NCBI GenBank assembly: GCA_003116995.1
Contig: BDSL01000067.1
Location: forward strand, 372,001-436,000
Source of the DNA: Yamagishiella unicocca
Taxonomy: Eukaryota; Chlorophyta; Chlorophyceae; Chlamydomonadales; Volvocaceae
Length of the DNA stretch: 64,000 bases
Reading direction: 5' to 3'
Shown here: in pieces, positions 23,818 to 35,364 of the stretch
How positions within the stretch are numbered: the first letter of the stretch is position 1
How the letters are laid out: each line of letters opens with the position of its first letter
Translations under genes and position numbers: made by a program
Notes under the pieces: generated by a model
What the model was told of the DNA's origin: nothing
The model's database searches: none
The model's input: the letters and a program-made list of their open reading frames with translations, nothing else

Positions 23818-25210
23818 CCAACGGTTCCGGGCCATTAAATGGGTGCCAAACTGCTGGATGACGACAAATGCCGCTTTCCACTAACGTTTCTCGCCACAAT
23901 CCACAAAGCAAACCGAAAGGGTGCTGGCATCCTGGTTTACCCGATAGGACACGGGCTGCGTCCTGAGCTTGTACCACCTCTCGCATCAACTTGGCACTGC
24001 TACTGAACGACAGGGCAGCTAGAGTATCCAAAGCTTGCGACAATAATGACTGGCAGCAGCATCCAGCAAATCGTACCCAGTAACCCCCACCACTGCACAT
24101 GGGGTTTCGGCCGAGATACAACAACAGCGTTGGAGGAAGGAGGCCGTACACACCCAAGGGAGGGAGCGGGTGGGTGGAAACAGCGCCCACCCCCTCCGCC
24201 ACCATCCCTCACAGGTTCCACGTCTCCAGAGGGACCTCCTGGCAACACCGCTCCACCACCTGCCACTCCCCGGCCATGCACTAGGTCACTGGCAAGGCAG
24301 GGGGGCGCAATGCTCCACCAGCGCTCCACCAGCGCTCAGCCCCGGGCTCATCGAAGCGAGGCGCCACAGCCTTTTGCCGCAACTCCACCCACTGGAAGAC
24401 GAGACTGTGGAACCCACGTCGCCCTTGGGGCCCTGAGCCACCCTTCACACCACACCGCATCTTGTGCCCTTGACAACTAACGGCGCCCATTCCATGACAA
24501 CCGGGCTACCGTACCCACACCAACCAACATAACAATAACCACACCAGGCAACTGCTAGGGCCATCCGTCGATCTAGGGCCACTTCTACAGTGCTTGCACT
24601 ACCTGCTGGGCGCCAAGGGGATATGCTACTGCCACCATGACTGTCGCGACATCTGCTACTGCGATGCACCTAATCGCTGCTTCCGTTCGGCTGCCAGCCA
24701 TGCCTGCACCTCGTGCCGATCCTCCCCCCTCCACCGGCCCGCCGCCTTCACTGCCGTATTCCAATCCACCGGGTAGCCCGCTTCTACCAGCCAGCGCAGC
24801 ACGGGAAAAGCACACGTGCTCCAGGCATCGCGCGCGAAGGTCTTCCTGTCGGAGCCCCAGGCGCAGCCCAGTCGCCGCAAGCAGCGCAGCATGGCCAGGT
24901 CGCCGCTCTCTGAGCAGCGATCAAGTAGGCGCTGCCGTCGTCCTGAGGATGAGGGAGGGATGTTGCGTTGAGGGACTACCATGGCGAGACGAGACGTGGG
25001 CAGTTGCTGGCAGAAACCACCGGATGTGTTCTCCCAGAGGTTTACTTCGGACAACAATGCCGGACCCTCCCTAACCCAGCATCCCGCCTACTCCACCCAC
25101 ACCCTTCAGAGTTCAGGCGCTTCAGGCCGTCATCGTCCTTCTCCTAAGGGAAACCCTCGGCCCCCCTATCCAGCATCGTTGGGCCTGGTTCGGGTGTCAT
25201 TAATTTCCCC
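23818..25210. repeat. Segmental duplication carrying an ankyrin-gene 3' end
   Basis: It matches 41870-43430 in order: the GGTTCCGGGCCAT block, the GTACCACCTCTCGCAT block, the ccaccactgcacatgggg block, the last ankyrin exon, and the first part of the intron. Similarity stops near 25210 (TTAATTTC followed by a G-run), inside the region corresponding to the intron, so exon 1 was never included or has been lost. 20500-21640 is a third, more diverged copy. Confidence 0.7.
24656..24942 (-). pseudogene. Orphan last exon of an F-box-like/ankyrin gene, frameshifted
   Basis: After the conserved acceptor it reads DDGSAYLIAAQ, then a 1-nt insertion (AGAGAG-like) shifts the frame. The ankyrin sequence DLAMLRCLRRLGC and FPVLRWLVEAGYPVDW continues in the next frame to a stop at 24656. 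No exon 1 is present upstream, because the duplicated block ends inside the intron. It is therefore non-functional. Confidence 0.82.
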
Positions 25211-25589
25211 GGGGGGGGGGACGCTTTCGTCGAAGGGACGAGAAATGTGACCAGCCACCACGCCAGATGTGGGGGGTGGCACCACGTGCTGGAGGGAAGT
25301 ACTCCATGTGTAACCTCACTTCGCAACATACATTTGCAAGGTGACTTTTGGAAGCTATGGTAGTTGTTGCGATCGCCGGCAGGCCTGCACCCCTCTACGA
25401 GCCCTGGCAGCAAGGACAGCGGTGCTGATCGCAACACCCCCCGCCGGAAGGTCACCTCCGCCGAGTCATCGACTCCACCTGCCACCGCTGGGCCGTGAAG
25501 GCGCTGGCTCAGCTGGCGGGCAGCCGCGGGGCGAGGGAGGGGGGGCCGAGGGAGGGAGGGGCGAGGTGGTACCCGACTGGCCCGACTAT

Positions 25590-26815
25590 GGCCCGACTTG
25601 TCCACAGGGCTGGTGGCTCAGACGGAGGGTCGACACCAGTGCCGCATCTGCTGCCGGACTTCAACGGCCCCGCTGGTGCGTTGCGAAGGCTGCGACGCAG
25701 CGTGTCACGGGAGCTGCTTGGGCCTGGAGCGCACAGCGTACTCCGGGGGCTGGGTCGTGTGCCAGGCCTGCGTCCTCTCGGCAGCCGGGGTCGCGGCGAG
25801 GGGCTCAGGGACTGCAGCCTGGCGACTTGCCGGGAGGCAGCACGTGGGGCTGCTCCGTTCCGCAGTCGCTTCCAGTCCAGCAGAAACGTACCTATCGCAC
25901 AGGCGGCGGTTCTCTCAGTTTTGAGACGAGCAGCTTGGGCTGTCGGAGTCGGAGGTTCTCCCGAGGGACCGGGGCAAGGGTCTGAACCCGATGGTGGCGT
26001 GCCTGTTCGTGACGTACGAGGCATCACGCACCACCGCATCAACCGCGGAGGGCTCTCAGCGCTCGCCGACGGGCAGCGGTCCCGTGGCGTCCGGGCTGGT
26101 GACACGGTCAGTCACCATCCTGGGTCAAGGCCACACTCGCGAGAGCTTTGCGGACCCAGTCGCCGGCGCACACCGAAGGTAGGGGTGCGAAAGCTCCGCT
26201 AGCGGTGGCGCTGCTGCGGCTGCTCATCGGTTGGCTGGTGACTCGGGCGGGGCCGAAGCCAGAGATAGCCTTGCGACATGCGTGCGACACCTGCTGGTTG
26301 GCGATCGGTTTCTCCGGTTTGCTACAACGATCGGAATTCTTCGCGCTGACTCCCGCCAACATCACAGACATCCCGCGAGGCGGCGTGTCGTTCTGGACCG
26401 CATGCAGCAAGGCGGATCAGCTGTGACGAGGAGTTTCGGCTTGCTTGGCGGAGTGTACGAGGGCGGGGTGCCGATCGGAAACAATAGTGCGGAGGTTCCT
26501 AGAAGCGCACTCGCGGGCGGGTGGCAAGGCCTCGGACCCCTCTTTCCGGGGTGGGGCCCGACGGGACCGGCGTTTGAGCACAGCATGTCAAAGGGAGTGT
26601 TTACTGCGAGGCTGCGCGAGCTGTTGGGGGCGGCCCAGTCAGAGTTCCCGCAGTTGGGCTGCGACTAGGGCTGTTTCGGCACATAGCCTATCGCGATGGC
26701 AGAGGCGGGGGTGAGTCGCGAGCTCATCCAGGTCCAGGGGAGGCGGCAATCGGACGCAGTAGATGTTTACCTGCAGCCGTCCCTGGCCACCCGGCTGGGC
26801 GTGGTCGGCAGCTTG
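25590..26815 (+). mobile_element. Decayed tyrosine-recombinase element with PHD finger
   Basis: A PHD-type zinc finger (CRICC, then CEGC, CHGSC, CQAC) is read from 25598. After an in-frame TGA near 25922 comes a core-binding-like segment. Then follow LLRLLIGWL, HACDTCWLAIGFSGL with the LQRSEFFALTP arginine motif (26280-26360), LFPGWGPTGPAF in another frame (about 26540), the AHSL box near 26690, and VQGRRQSDAVDVYLQ (about 26745-26790) with the expected catalytic Tyr. The order R...HxxR...Y is that of tyrosine recombinases in DIRS-like retrotransposons and Cryptons. At least three frameshifts and one stop make it dead. Terminal repeats were not found, so the element type and exact ends are undecided. 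Confidence 0.68.
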
Positions 26816-27544
26816 TAGCACGAGCGCAGGAGGACTCGCAGTGAGAGAGCAGGAGATCGGTTCCCGGACTTGGTGTGGGGGGAGTTGAGATCTTAGGATC
26901 ACAGAGAGCAGAGCGGCACCGGGGCAGCGCCCAAGGGGCGCGGGCCGGCCTGCCACATCGCAGGTGTGAGGATAGGGGCCAAAGACCCTGGGGGCCGCAC
27001 ACTTCCCCCATCCCACACGTCGCCCTCTCGGTCGCGGCTTGTAGACGGAAGAGACAGGAGTTTTCTAGGGTCGGAAGATCAGAAAGGCTCTCGGGCAATA
27101 CGGCGACCAGTAGGATTGCGAGCGGTCGGTGCTATCGAGCGTTGTCTGTCCGCACAACCCCTGGAGTGTAGAGGCGGTGGAAGCGCTCCGAGCGTTAGTG
27201 TCTGTAGCTTGTTTGTCGCCGTAATTACGTTTCGAATTAGTACGGGCCGAGCGGCAGTAGCTCTAAGCGGATTTGCACGACACTCGATGGCTCGATCGCT
27301 ACCTTGTAAAACATGACTGTAGCATATTACGTATAACCGTATCGAAGCAACGTGCAGGTCAATCAATACTGCAGCTTCCTGGTCTGTGTGCGCCATCACA
27401 ATGCCTCGCATGCATCCTGGCTACGGTGCACTGGGAAGCTCCTTCTAGGCTGGGTGTCCGCCGGATAGCCTGTATGCCTATGTGCGAGTCCTGGAAACCA
27501 AGGCCCTTGGAAACCTGAGGGCGGACAAGCCAACCTAGCTGGAA
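26816..27544. other. Intergenic region upstream of the TIR-like/TPR gene
   Basis: No exon is supported. It probably contains the promoter of the gene starting at 27545. Some sequence before about 27000 may still belong to the decayed recombinase element. Confidence 0.45.
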
Positions 27545-30500
27545 ATGGAGGCTCTAAGTGGCGCTAAGGCACCGTCCGGCAATGACGTACCCCCTCCAGG
27601 GCCTGAGCTCGTGTATTCTGTTTCACTCCAGAAGAATCGCATTGGCTGCAAAGCCGGCGCGATGGCCCGCCCTGCCACGCACATCTCGAATGTAAGGGCA
27701 CGGCTTGCATCCCCAGGGGGCACGCGAGGAGCCGTCGAAGAGGCGCAACCATGCAATCAATTATATATGCACCCATCAGTATTTACGTAGTTGCCGAGCG
27801 GCAGTAAACAGTACGAGTTGGATGACGCAGCAGGGGAAAGCCGAATCGCAGCACTGGCCTCAAACACGTCCCCCGCTCTCCCCCGCCTTCTGTTTGCTCG
27901 CAGGCTGCGGTGTCCCTAGCCTGGCTGCAGCGGTTTGTCAAGGACAACCGGATTCGCGAGCTCGGCCTGAACTCGGTGCAGCTGGTTGAGCAGATCATCA
28001 AGCCACGGACGTCTAGCTATGGGTGCCGCTTCTTTGAGTGCCTCTTCCCTGAGCGCCGCTCTGCCAAGTGCCGCTTCACTGACTGGATGCTGCAGGACCC
28101 GGCCCTTCGAGGCGCCGTGTCCCACGGGCGGCCGTTCTTCTTCATCAGCCACACCTGGTCCCGGCCCTTTGCGGAGACGTTAGACATGGTGGCTAATCAA
28201 TTTGAGCCTGAGCGGCAGAAGGCGTGGAGGCGGAAGGACGGCCAGCCGCTGCCGCCCCTGGCTGCCGACGAGGTCTTTGTGTGGTTCGACATGTTTGCCG
28301 TGGTGAGTAATGACGATAATTACCGTACAGCAATGTAAGGCCCGTTGAAGCATGTGCGCAGGTCCCGAGGTTGTGTCGTAATGTCCTGCCAACCAGATCC
28401 AAAGGGAGCAACTGCCGTGCTGGGGTCCAACCGCCCCTCCCGCACCTGCCTTTTCTGCTCGCTGCCCTCCCAGAATCAGCACGTGGTCGGGCAGGACAAT
28501 GGCGATTTGGCGGCACTGTGGGAGGCAATCCACGACGCGCAGGAGACCCTCATGGTCCTGGACCCGGAAGGTGCCTTGCTCACGCGCATCTGGTGCCTGT
28601 ACGAGGCGTGGCAGACCAGCAAGGCGGGGGACAACAAGCTGCGGATGCTGTCGTACGGACTCGACTTCAAGAAGCTCCAGAAGGTCGGTCTTGCAGGGTA
28701 GCGGTGGGGCTAGTGACACGGGCTAGGGGGGGGCCTACTGACAGGGGCTAGGGGGCCGAGTGGTGGATAGGGGGTTCGGGCATAGTGGCAAAGGAAGGGG
28801 CAGGGGGGGGCAGGGGGGGTTTCGAGGAAGACCCGTGAGAAATAACCGTTTAGAATCGACGTTTGGATATGCACGCTGGAGAAGACTGGGTTGAGAATAC
28901 GAAAGACGGTCGTAGGTCGACCTTCGGTGGCTACGCTAAATCGGCTGCGGCGAGACGACAGGAAGCGAGGACCCCGCGCGACGCAAGGAAACGTTTCGCG
29001 GAACCGGTTGGTTTTGGGCGTTAGCTGGAGAACTGGGGAAGGCGGTGAGCGATGGGAGAGCGGACAGCGCGGCACGGTCCCGACCCGCCCGAATACCGAC
29101 CATAATGTTGCGGACAACGTGAGGAAGCCGGAAATTACCAGATGAGGTCCGCCGGCGTCCGTGGCAGGAGGCCGGAGCCGCGCCGCCATGGGGGACCGGA
29201 GAACGCGAGAGCCTAGACGCAGGTCCCGACGCCCGCAGACAAGAACGCAACGACTAGCAAAGAGCGAACAAAACAGGGGTGCCCAGCCCGGCGGCGGAAC
29301 TCACCTGGTCAGGGCCCAGAACGGGTGGCGATGGCGGTCGACGCGAAGCATGCGGGCAGGGGGCACCAGCGGGCGTCAGGAACAGCACCCATGTGCGGAG
29401 CGGGAGGGCAGGGGTCAAAGCAACGAAGAAGCCCCAGCGGCGTGGCGAAAGAGACACAGGCAGTGAAGGGGAAGCCGGATATATGGGGAGACGGATACGA
29501 CGCGGTCTTGTACGGCGGTGTACGGCGGAGGCCTGTACGACGGAGGACGGCGGTGATGAAAGGTGGGGCGTGAAGATGCGGGGCAGGGGGAAACCCAGCA
29601 GGCGAGCAGACAGGAGACGGGGGGAGGAGGAGGCAGTGCGCGGTCCGGGCTGGACGGATCCCCACAGCACTGCCACAGCGAGCACGGCGCCGCCACAGTG
29701 CGACGCCGGCGACGAGGGACACGGGAAGAGGGGCGGCCTAGGCGGGGAGGCCGGGGGCCTGTGGGAGGAGACGGTGCGCGAATGGCGGGTGCGCGGGTGG
29801 GCGGAGGGGCAGGGGGGGGGGGACCGAAGAGCGAAGCGGCGGGAACAATTTGCTAGGAGTAGTGTTTCGGTCGCGGCTGGTGGTGGGGCCGTGGAGGGGG
29901 AGAGGGGGCTGGCGCGGGATGAGGTGCGGAGGGAGGGGGAGGCGGGGGCGCGGGGTGCTGTTACAGGCGGGGGAGTTACAGGCGGGGTGGTGCAGGGGCG
30001 GGCTGCGGCAGGGGCGGGGCGCCGGTGCTGCTGGGCGCCGGTGTGGCAGGGAGGTCCGGGGCTGCTGGCTGGCCACTCTAGGTGTGGGCCCCGCCGCTGG
30101 CGGGCGCAGCGGCAGTCAGGTAGAGCGGAGCCGGCGGAGCGAGGGCGCGACGGGGCGGTCGAGGGGAGTGGGGGTGCGCCGGAGGTGAGGAGGGGGTGTC
30201 GGGGCGAGGGCGGGTGGGGTCACCACAAGTGGCGGTGGATGTCGGCCAGGAGGTCGACGGCGCCCGCGCGGTGGTAGAGGAAGGGGGAGGCGGCGACGAG
30301 GGCACGGAGGGTGGTGACCAGCCGGCGAGGGGAGTGGGCTTGGGTGACGAGGGCGTTGAGGACCAGGGCAATGTCGTCAAGGCAGAAATTATGGATCGGT
30401 GATGACGCGGCGGAGGCGGTGGAACTGGCTGGTGAAGATGTTGCGCTTGGAGGATTCATTGACGTTGGAGTGGATGGGGATGAAGCGGGTGAGGCGGACG

Positions 30501-33356
30501 GGGGCGAAGGCGGGGTGGACGCGGGTGGCCGAGATGCCCCTGGGGATACCGCGGGTCTGCTGGACGAGGGCGGGGCCGAAGCGGATGAAGGTGGTGGCGA
30601 CGACGATGAAAGGCCAGACGGATTGGGGTTGGTCGGTGAAGGCGTGGGAGACGGCGGCGGCGATGAGGGTGGAGATGGTCCTGCGGAGGAGGTCGTGGGG
30701 GATGTTGGTGTCGTAGGCTTGCGGGGGGAGGAAAGGGAGAGGCAACTGGCTGGCGTTGAAAGTATGGACGAGGTTGACGGCCGCGGTAGAGGAGAGGGGG
30801 ACAAGAGGGGGGAGGGGGGGCAAGGGGGGCCCAAGAGGGGGGACAAGGGGGGGGAAGGGATGGAAGGGAGGGGTTAAGAAAGGGGGGGTTAAGAAAGGGG
30901 GGGAAGAAAGGGGGGGAAGAAAGGGGGGGAAGAAAGGGGGGGAAGAAAGGGGGGAAGAAAGGGGGGGAAGAAAGGGGGGAAGAAAAGGGGGGAGGTGGGA
31001 GGGGCAAGGGGGGAGGGGGGGATTGCAGGAAAGGGAAAGGTCAGGGTAGTGGACTGGACGTACACCGTACTGTAATCAAGATAAGTTGCAACTTACCTCC
31101 GGCACCTTCCCTTCCTCCCCTCATCACCAGGTCTTTATTGACTTGGATGTTCGCAGTGCTAGGGCCAGTGTGGAGAGTGACCGGGTCCGCATTCTGGACG
31201 CCATTCGATCCGACGTTGGCGACTTGAACCTCATGACCCACCGCCTCAAGGACGCCCTGGTCGCAGGAGCAGTGGCGCAGGTGCCGCCTGCGGAGTCCGA
31301 ATGGACGTACGACATGGCCCGTGAGCTCGACATAGCTGCATTGCTCAGCGAACTGTATGGGCGGCTGGCTGAGGCGGAACCACTCTACAGGCGGGCGCTG
31401 GAGGGCAGGCAGCGAGTGCTGGGTGCAGACCACCCATCCACACTTACATCGGTCAACAGCCTGGCTAAACTGTTCCAGGCTCAGGGCAAGCTGGCTGAGG
31501 CGGAACCACTGTACAAGCGGGCGCTGGAGGGCAGGCAGCGAATGCTGGGTGCAGACCACCCATCCACACTCGTGTATGTCAACAACCTGGCTAGCCTGTT
31601 CGATGCTCAGGGCAAGCTGGCTGAGGCGGAACCATTGTACAGGCGGGCGCGGGAGGGCAGCGAGCGAGTGCTGGGTGCAGACCACCCAGACACACTTAAG
31701 TCGGTCAACAACCTTGCTGGCCTGTTAAAGGCTCAGGGCAAGCTGGCTGAGGCGGAACAGCTGTACAGGCGGGCACTGGAGAGCAGCGAGCGAGTGCTGG
31801 GTGCAGACCACCCAGACGCACTTAAGTCGGTCAACAACCTGGCTGCCCTGTTCAAGGATCAGGGCAAGCTGGCTGAGGCGGAACCACTGTACAGGCGGGC
31901 GCTGGAGGGCAGCGAGCGAGTGCTGGGTGCAGACCACCCTTTCACACTTACGTCTGTCAATAACCTGGCTGTCCTGTTCAAGGCTCAGGGCAAGCTAGCT
32001 GAGGCGGAACCACTGTACAGGCGGGCGCTGGATGGCAAGGAGCGAGTGCTGGGTGCAGATCACCCATCCACACTTACATCGATCAGCAACCTGGCTAGCC
32101 TTTTTCAGGCTCAGGGCAAGCTGGCTGAGGCGGAACCACTGTACAGGCGGGTGCTGGAGGGCAGCGAGCGAGTGCTGGGTGCAGACCACCCAGACACACT
32201 CGCGTCGGTCAGCAACCTGGCTGGCCTTTTCGACGCTCAGGGCAAGCTGGCTGAGGCGGAACCACTGTACAGGCGGGCGCTAGAGGGCAGCGAGCGAGTG
32301 CTGGGTGCAGACCACCCAGACGCACTGACGTTGGTCAATAACCTGGCTGTCCTGTTCAACGCTCAGGGCAAGCTAGCTGAGGCGGAACCGCTGTTCAGGC
32401 GGGCGCTGGATGGCAATGAGCGAGTGCTGGGTGCAGACCACCTAGACACACTCGCGTCCGTCAGCAACCTGGCTGTCCTGTTTAACGCTCAGGGCAAGCT
32501 GGCTGAGGCGGAACCGCTGTACAGGCGGGCGCTGGAGGGCTGGCAGCGTGTACTGGGTGCAGACCACCCATCCACACTCGTGTCGGTCAGCAACCTGGCT
32601 GTCCTTTTCGATGCTCAGGGCAAGCTGGCTGAGGCGGAACCGCTATACAGGCGGGCGCTGGAGGGCAGGCAGCGAGTGCTGGGTGCAGACCACCCATCCA
32701 CACTTACGTCGGTCAGCAACCTGGCTAGCCTGTTTGATGCTCAGGGCAAGCTGGCTGAGGCGGAACCGCTATACAGGCGGGCGCTGGAGGGCAGGCAGCG
32801 AGTGCTGGGTGCAGACCACCCATCCACACTTACGTCGGTCAGCAACCTGGCTGGCCTGTTCGAGGCTCAGGGCAAGCTGGCTGAGGCGGAACCGCTGTAC
32901 AGGCGGGCGCTGGAGGGCAGGCAGCGAGTGCTGGGTGCAGACCACCCATCCACACTTACGTCGGTCAGCAACCTGGCTGTCCTGTTCAAGGCTCAGGGCA
33001 AGCTAGCTGAGGCAGAACTGCTGTGCAGGCGGGCACTGGAGGGCAGGCAGCAAGTACTGGGTGCAGACCACCCATCCACACTTACGTCGGTCAACAACCT
33101 GGCTAACCTGTTTCAGGCTCAGGGCAAGCTGGCTGAGGCGGAACCGCTGTACAGGCGGGCGCTGGAGGGCAGGCAGCGAGTGCTGGGTGCAGACCACCCA
33201 TCCACACTTACGTCGGTCAGCAACCTGGCTGGCCTGCTCGATGCTCAGGGCAAGCTGGCTGAGGCGGATCCGCTGTCCAAGCGGGCACTGGAGGACAGCG
33301 AGCTGGCCACCACCACTGCTCTCTCTCCCACCCTTCCAGGACCTTCCCGGCCATAG
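27545..33356 (+). CDS. TIR-like domain fused to a kinesin-light-chain-type TPR array (4 exons, 993 aa)
   Basis: Exons 27545-27691, 27904-28302, 28474-28683 and 31131-33356 join in phase 0 (994 codons with TAG). Exon 1 is the least certain; its GTAAGG donor is good. Residues 127-134 are FFFISHTW, 176-185 WFDMFAVNQH and 222-226 WCLYE, preceded by LMVLDP. This order matches TIR strand A, strand B, strand D and the WCxxE helix whose Glu is catalytic in NAD-cleaving TIR domains. It is too divergent for certainty. Residues about 253-330 are a linker (VFIDLDVR...). From about 330 come 15 complete 42-residue TPRs of the LAEAEPLYRRALEG type with LGADHPSTL, plus a partial sixteenth. Naming it kinesin light chain would be wrong: no heptad region or KLC N-terminus is seen. 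Intron 3 (2.4 kb) carries an element A copy and reverse-transcriptase remnants. Proposed role: ligand-sensing TPRs controlling a TIR effector. Confidence 0.8.
28815..29620 (+). repeat. Dispersed element A, copy in intron 3 of the TIR-like/TPR gene
   Basis: It begins with TCGAGGAAGACCCGTG about 140 nt inside the intron and runs through the conserved GGACCCCGCGCGACGCAAGG, CCGGAGCCGCGCCGCC and CATGCGGGCAGGGGGCACCA blocks shared with 38495-39060 and 60080-60930. The right end is not sharp. RT-like remnants follow at 30220-30825, in antisense. Confidence 0.72.
30220..30825 (-). mobile_element. Reverse-transcriptase-like retroelement remnant
   Basis: On the minus strand the frame 30389-30823 encodes YDTNIPHDLL, an aFxDQ segment and TRGIPRGIS. 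This resembles the fingers/palm of a reverse transcriptase with its G[IL]P[RQ]G turn. It then passes to IFTSQFHRLRRVI, like the post-RT region of the same kind of element, and after a frame change near 30395 to LDDIALVLNALV, ending at 30220. The catalytic palm motif (xxDD) is missing between the two parts, so it is internally deleted and dead. The assignment is by eye; the exact RT clade (Penelope-like or other) is not claimed. Confidence 0.5.
30870..31005. repeat. G-rich microsatellite, unit GGGGGGGAAGAAA
   Basis: About ten imperfect 12-14-bp units in intron 3 of the TIR-like/TPR gene, with two GGGGGTTAAGAAA variants at the left end. No function is apparent. Confidence 0.85.
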
Positions 33357-33384
33357 CAGCCCGCTGTTCGCTGGCAGGTGGGGA

Positions 33385-33950
33385 TCATGACTGGGACTGG
33401 TTTGCCTGGGTGATCCGATACAGGCGGCTGGGACTGGTTTGCCTGGGTGATATGATGCAGGCGGCTGGGACTGGTTTGCCTGGGCGATCCGATTCAGGCG
33501 GCTGGGACCGGTTTGCCTGGGTGATCCGATACAGGCGGCTGGGACTGGTTTGCCTGGGTGAACCGATGCAGGCGGCTGGGACTGGTTTGCCTGGGTGATC
33601 CGATGCAGGCGGCTGGGACTGGTTTGCCTGGGTGATCCGATACAGGCGGCTGGGACTGGTTTGCCTGGGTGATCCGATGCAGGCGGCTGGGACTGGTTTG
33701 CCTGGGTGATCCGATGCAGGCGGCTGGGACTGGTTTGCCTGGGTGATCCGATGCAGGCGGCTGGGACTGGTTTGCCTGGGTGATCCGATACAGGCGGCTG
33801 GGACTGGTTTGCCTGGGTGATCCGATACAGGCGGCTGGGACTGGTTTGCCTGGGTGATCCGATGCAGGCGGCTGGGACTGGTTTGCCTGGGCGATCCGAT
33901 GCAGGCGGCTGGGACTGGTTTGCCTGGGTGATCCGATGCAGGCGGCTGCT
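33385..33950. repeat. 37-bp minisatellite, about 15 copies
   Basis: The unit contains GGTTTGCCTGGGTGATCCGA followed by TGCAGGCGGCTGGGACT, with few substitutions (GCA/ACA, TATGATG, AACC). It starts about 30 nt after the stop of the TIR-like/TPR gene, so it probably lies in the 3' UTR or just beyond. A stray partial copy is present at 40063-40112. Confidence 0.95.
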
Positions 33951-35364
33951 GTGGTGGTTGCTGGTGACGAGGGGCCGGGGGGTCAGGACGATCCACGGCA
34001 GAGGCGCCGGCGCTGCATGACGATACGATGGGAGCCACTACGACCTTCTGCGTGGTATTACTAATTCTTCTAGCAGCACGTCTCCGGTGACCCCTGTGCT
34101 GTGTCCTAGTAGTACGACATACACGGTTGCATCGTTTCGCTCGTACTTATGCTTTCTGACCTGGGGAGGAGGGCGAGGGGTCACTGCGCTTTCCCGACCT
34201 ACCCCGGGGCCCCGCTTCTTAACATGTCGGGGGAGTACATTAAAATGGCCCGCTTCCTTACTCAAGGTTGGTGTACCGCATGAGTACAGGCCTTCCAGTT
34301 CGGGCAGCAAGGAGTACGTCATACTCCCGTTAGCGTCCCGTTCGGCCTTTCCAATAGGGCACGTTTCCAGCCGTCATGGATGCATTCGTGGCTATGCCAC
34401 TAACCAACGTGACGTGCAATGTCACCCGAGGACTGGACACAGGAAAGGCATGAAGCCTTACTTTGCGAACATCAAAACTCCCCTGGCAGCTACCCTGCTG
34501 ACATGTCGCAACCCTTCGTGTTTGAAGTGGTATCTGGTGTGTATCTGCAAGGCATGGGGGCCGTGCTGCTGCAGGAGGTAGGGGAAGCCGCAAAGGGGTG
34601 GCATAAAACCGGCATGCATGACTGGGTATCCTACCCATGCCGGATAGGATACCACAAGGGGGAAGGTGTCTTACCAGATGGAGCCCGGAGGCGGAGGGTG
34701 GGCTGGTGGAGTGGGCTTGACACACCAGGACTGGCGAGGGAGGGGTATGTATGTGTGGAGGTTCGGTGTGGACGGGATGGACTGCCTGGATTTCCTGGTG
34801 GGGTGGGGCTGGTGCGGGGAGAGCCGTGGGGCTGGTGAGGGGCGAGCCATGGGGCTGGTGAGGGGAAATCCATGGGGCTGGTGAGGGGAAAGCCGTGGGG
34901 CTGGTGAGGGGAAAGCCGTGGGTCGATGCACCGAGGAAATCACACCTAGGAGGTGCAGGTTGGGGAACACGCATGGTGGGGTGATGTGCGCTGGGGTGGG
35001 GTGCGCTGTGCTCTGGAGGCGCGGCTGGCTGGGCTCCAGCCTGGTTGGTAGGTGGCGATGCTGACATAGCAGCCTGGGTAATGGCGATCAGCCTGGTTGG
35101 TGGCGATGCTGATATGGCGGCCTGGGTGGCGGCGATGCTGACGTGGCGGCCTGGGTGGCAGCGATGCTGACGTGCCGGTCTGGGTGGCGCTTTGTGTGTG
35201 TTGACGGGTGAGCTGCGGTGCCCACGACTCGTGCAGCCACTCCAGGTGTCATCTCGCCCTACCTCCCGGCCGACATGTTTGGACGCGTAACGTGTCTTGA
35301 CTCATAACGTGGCTCACTCTGGGCGGTTTGGAGTCCTCGCGATCCTAGTCCTTCGTTGATGCGG
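33951..35364. other. Non-coding region with short tandem repeats
   Basis: No gene is supported. It contains a 23-bp array GTGGGGCTGGTGAGGGGAAA (about 34800-34925, five units) and a repeat around GGCGATGCTGACGTGGCGG (35041-35205). The latter also occurs at 41301-41440. From about 35215 it resembles 47065 onwards. Confidence 0.6.

Noticed and set aside
25991..26426. Independent small genes
   Set aside because: They are frameshifted pieces of one tyrosine-recombinase ORF.
29738..30277. Gene in 29.2-30.3 kb (long Gly/Arg- or Pro-rich frames)
   Set aside because: Low-complexity frames within element A and its flank, in an intron; no splice or codon evidence.
31086..33356. Kinesin light chain gene
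   Set aside because: Only the TPR repeats match; upstream exons join in frame and encode a TIR-like domain, and no KLC heptad region is present.
33385..33950. CRISPR array
   Set aside because: Units are contiguous with no unique spacers, and the genome is eukaryotic.
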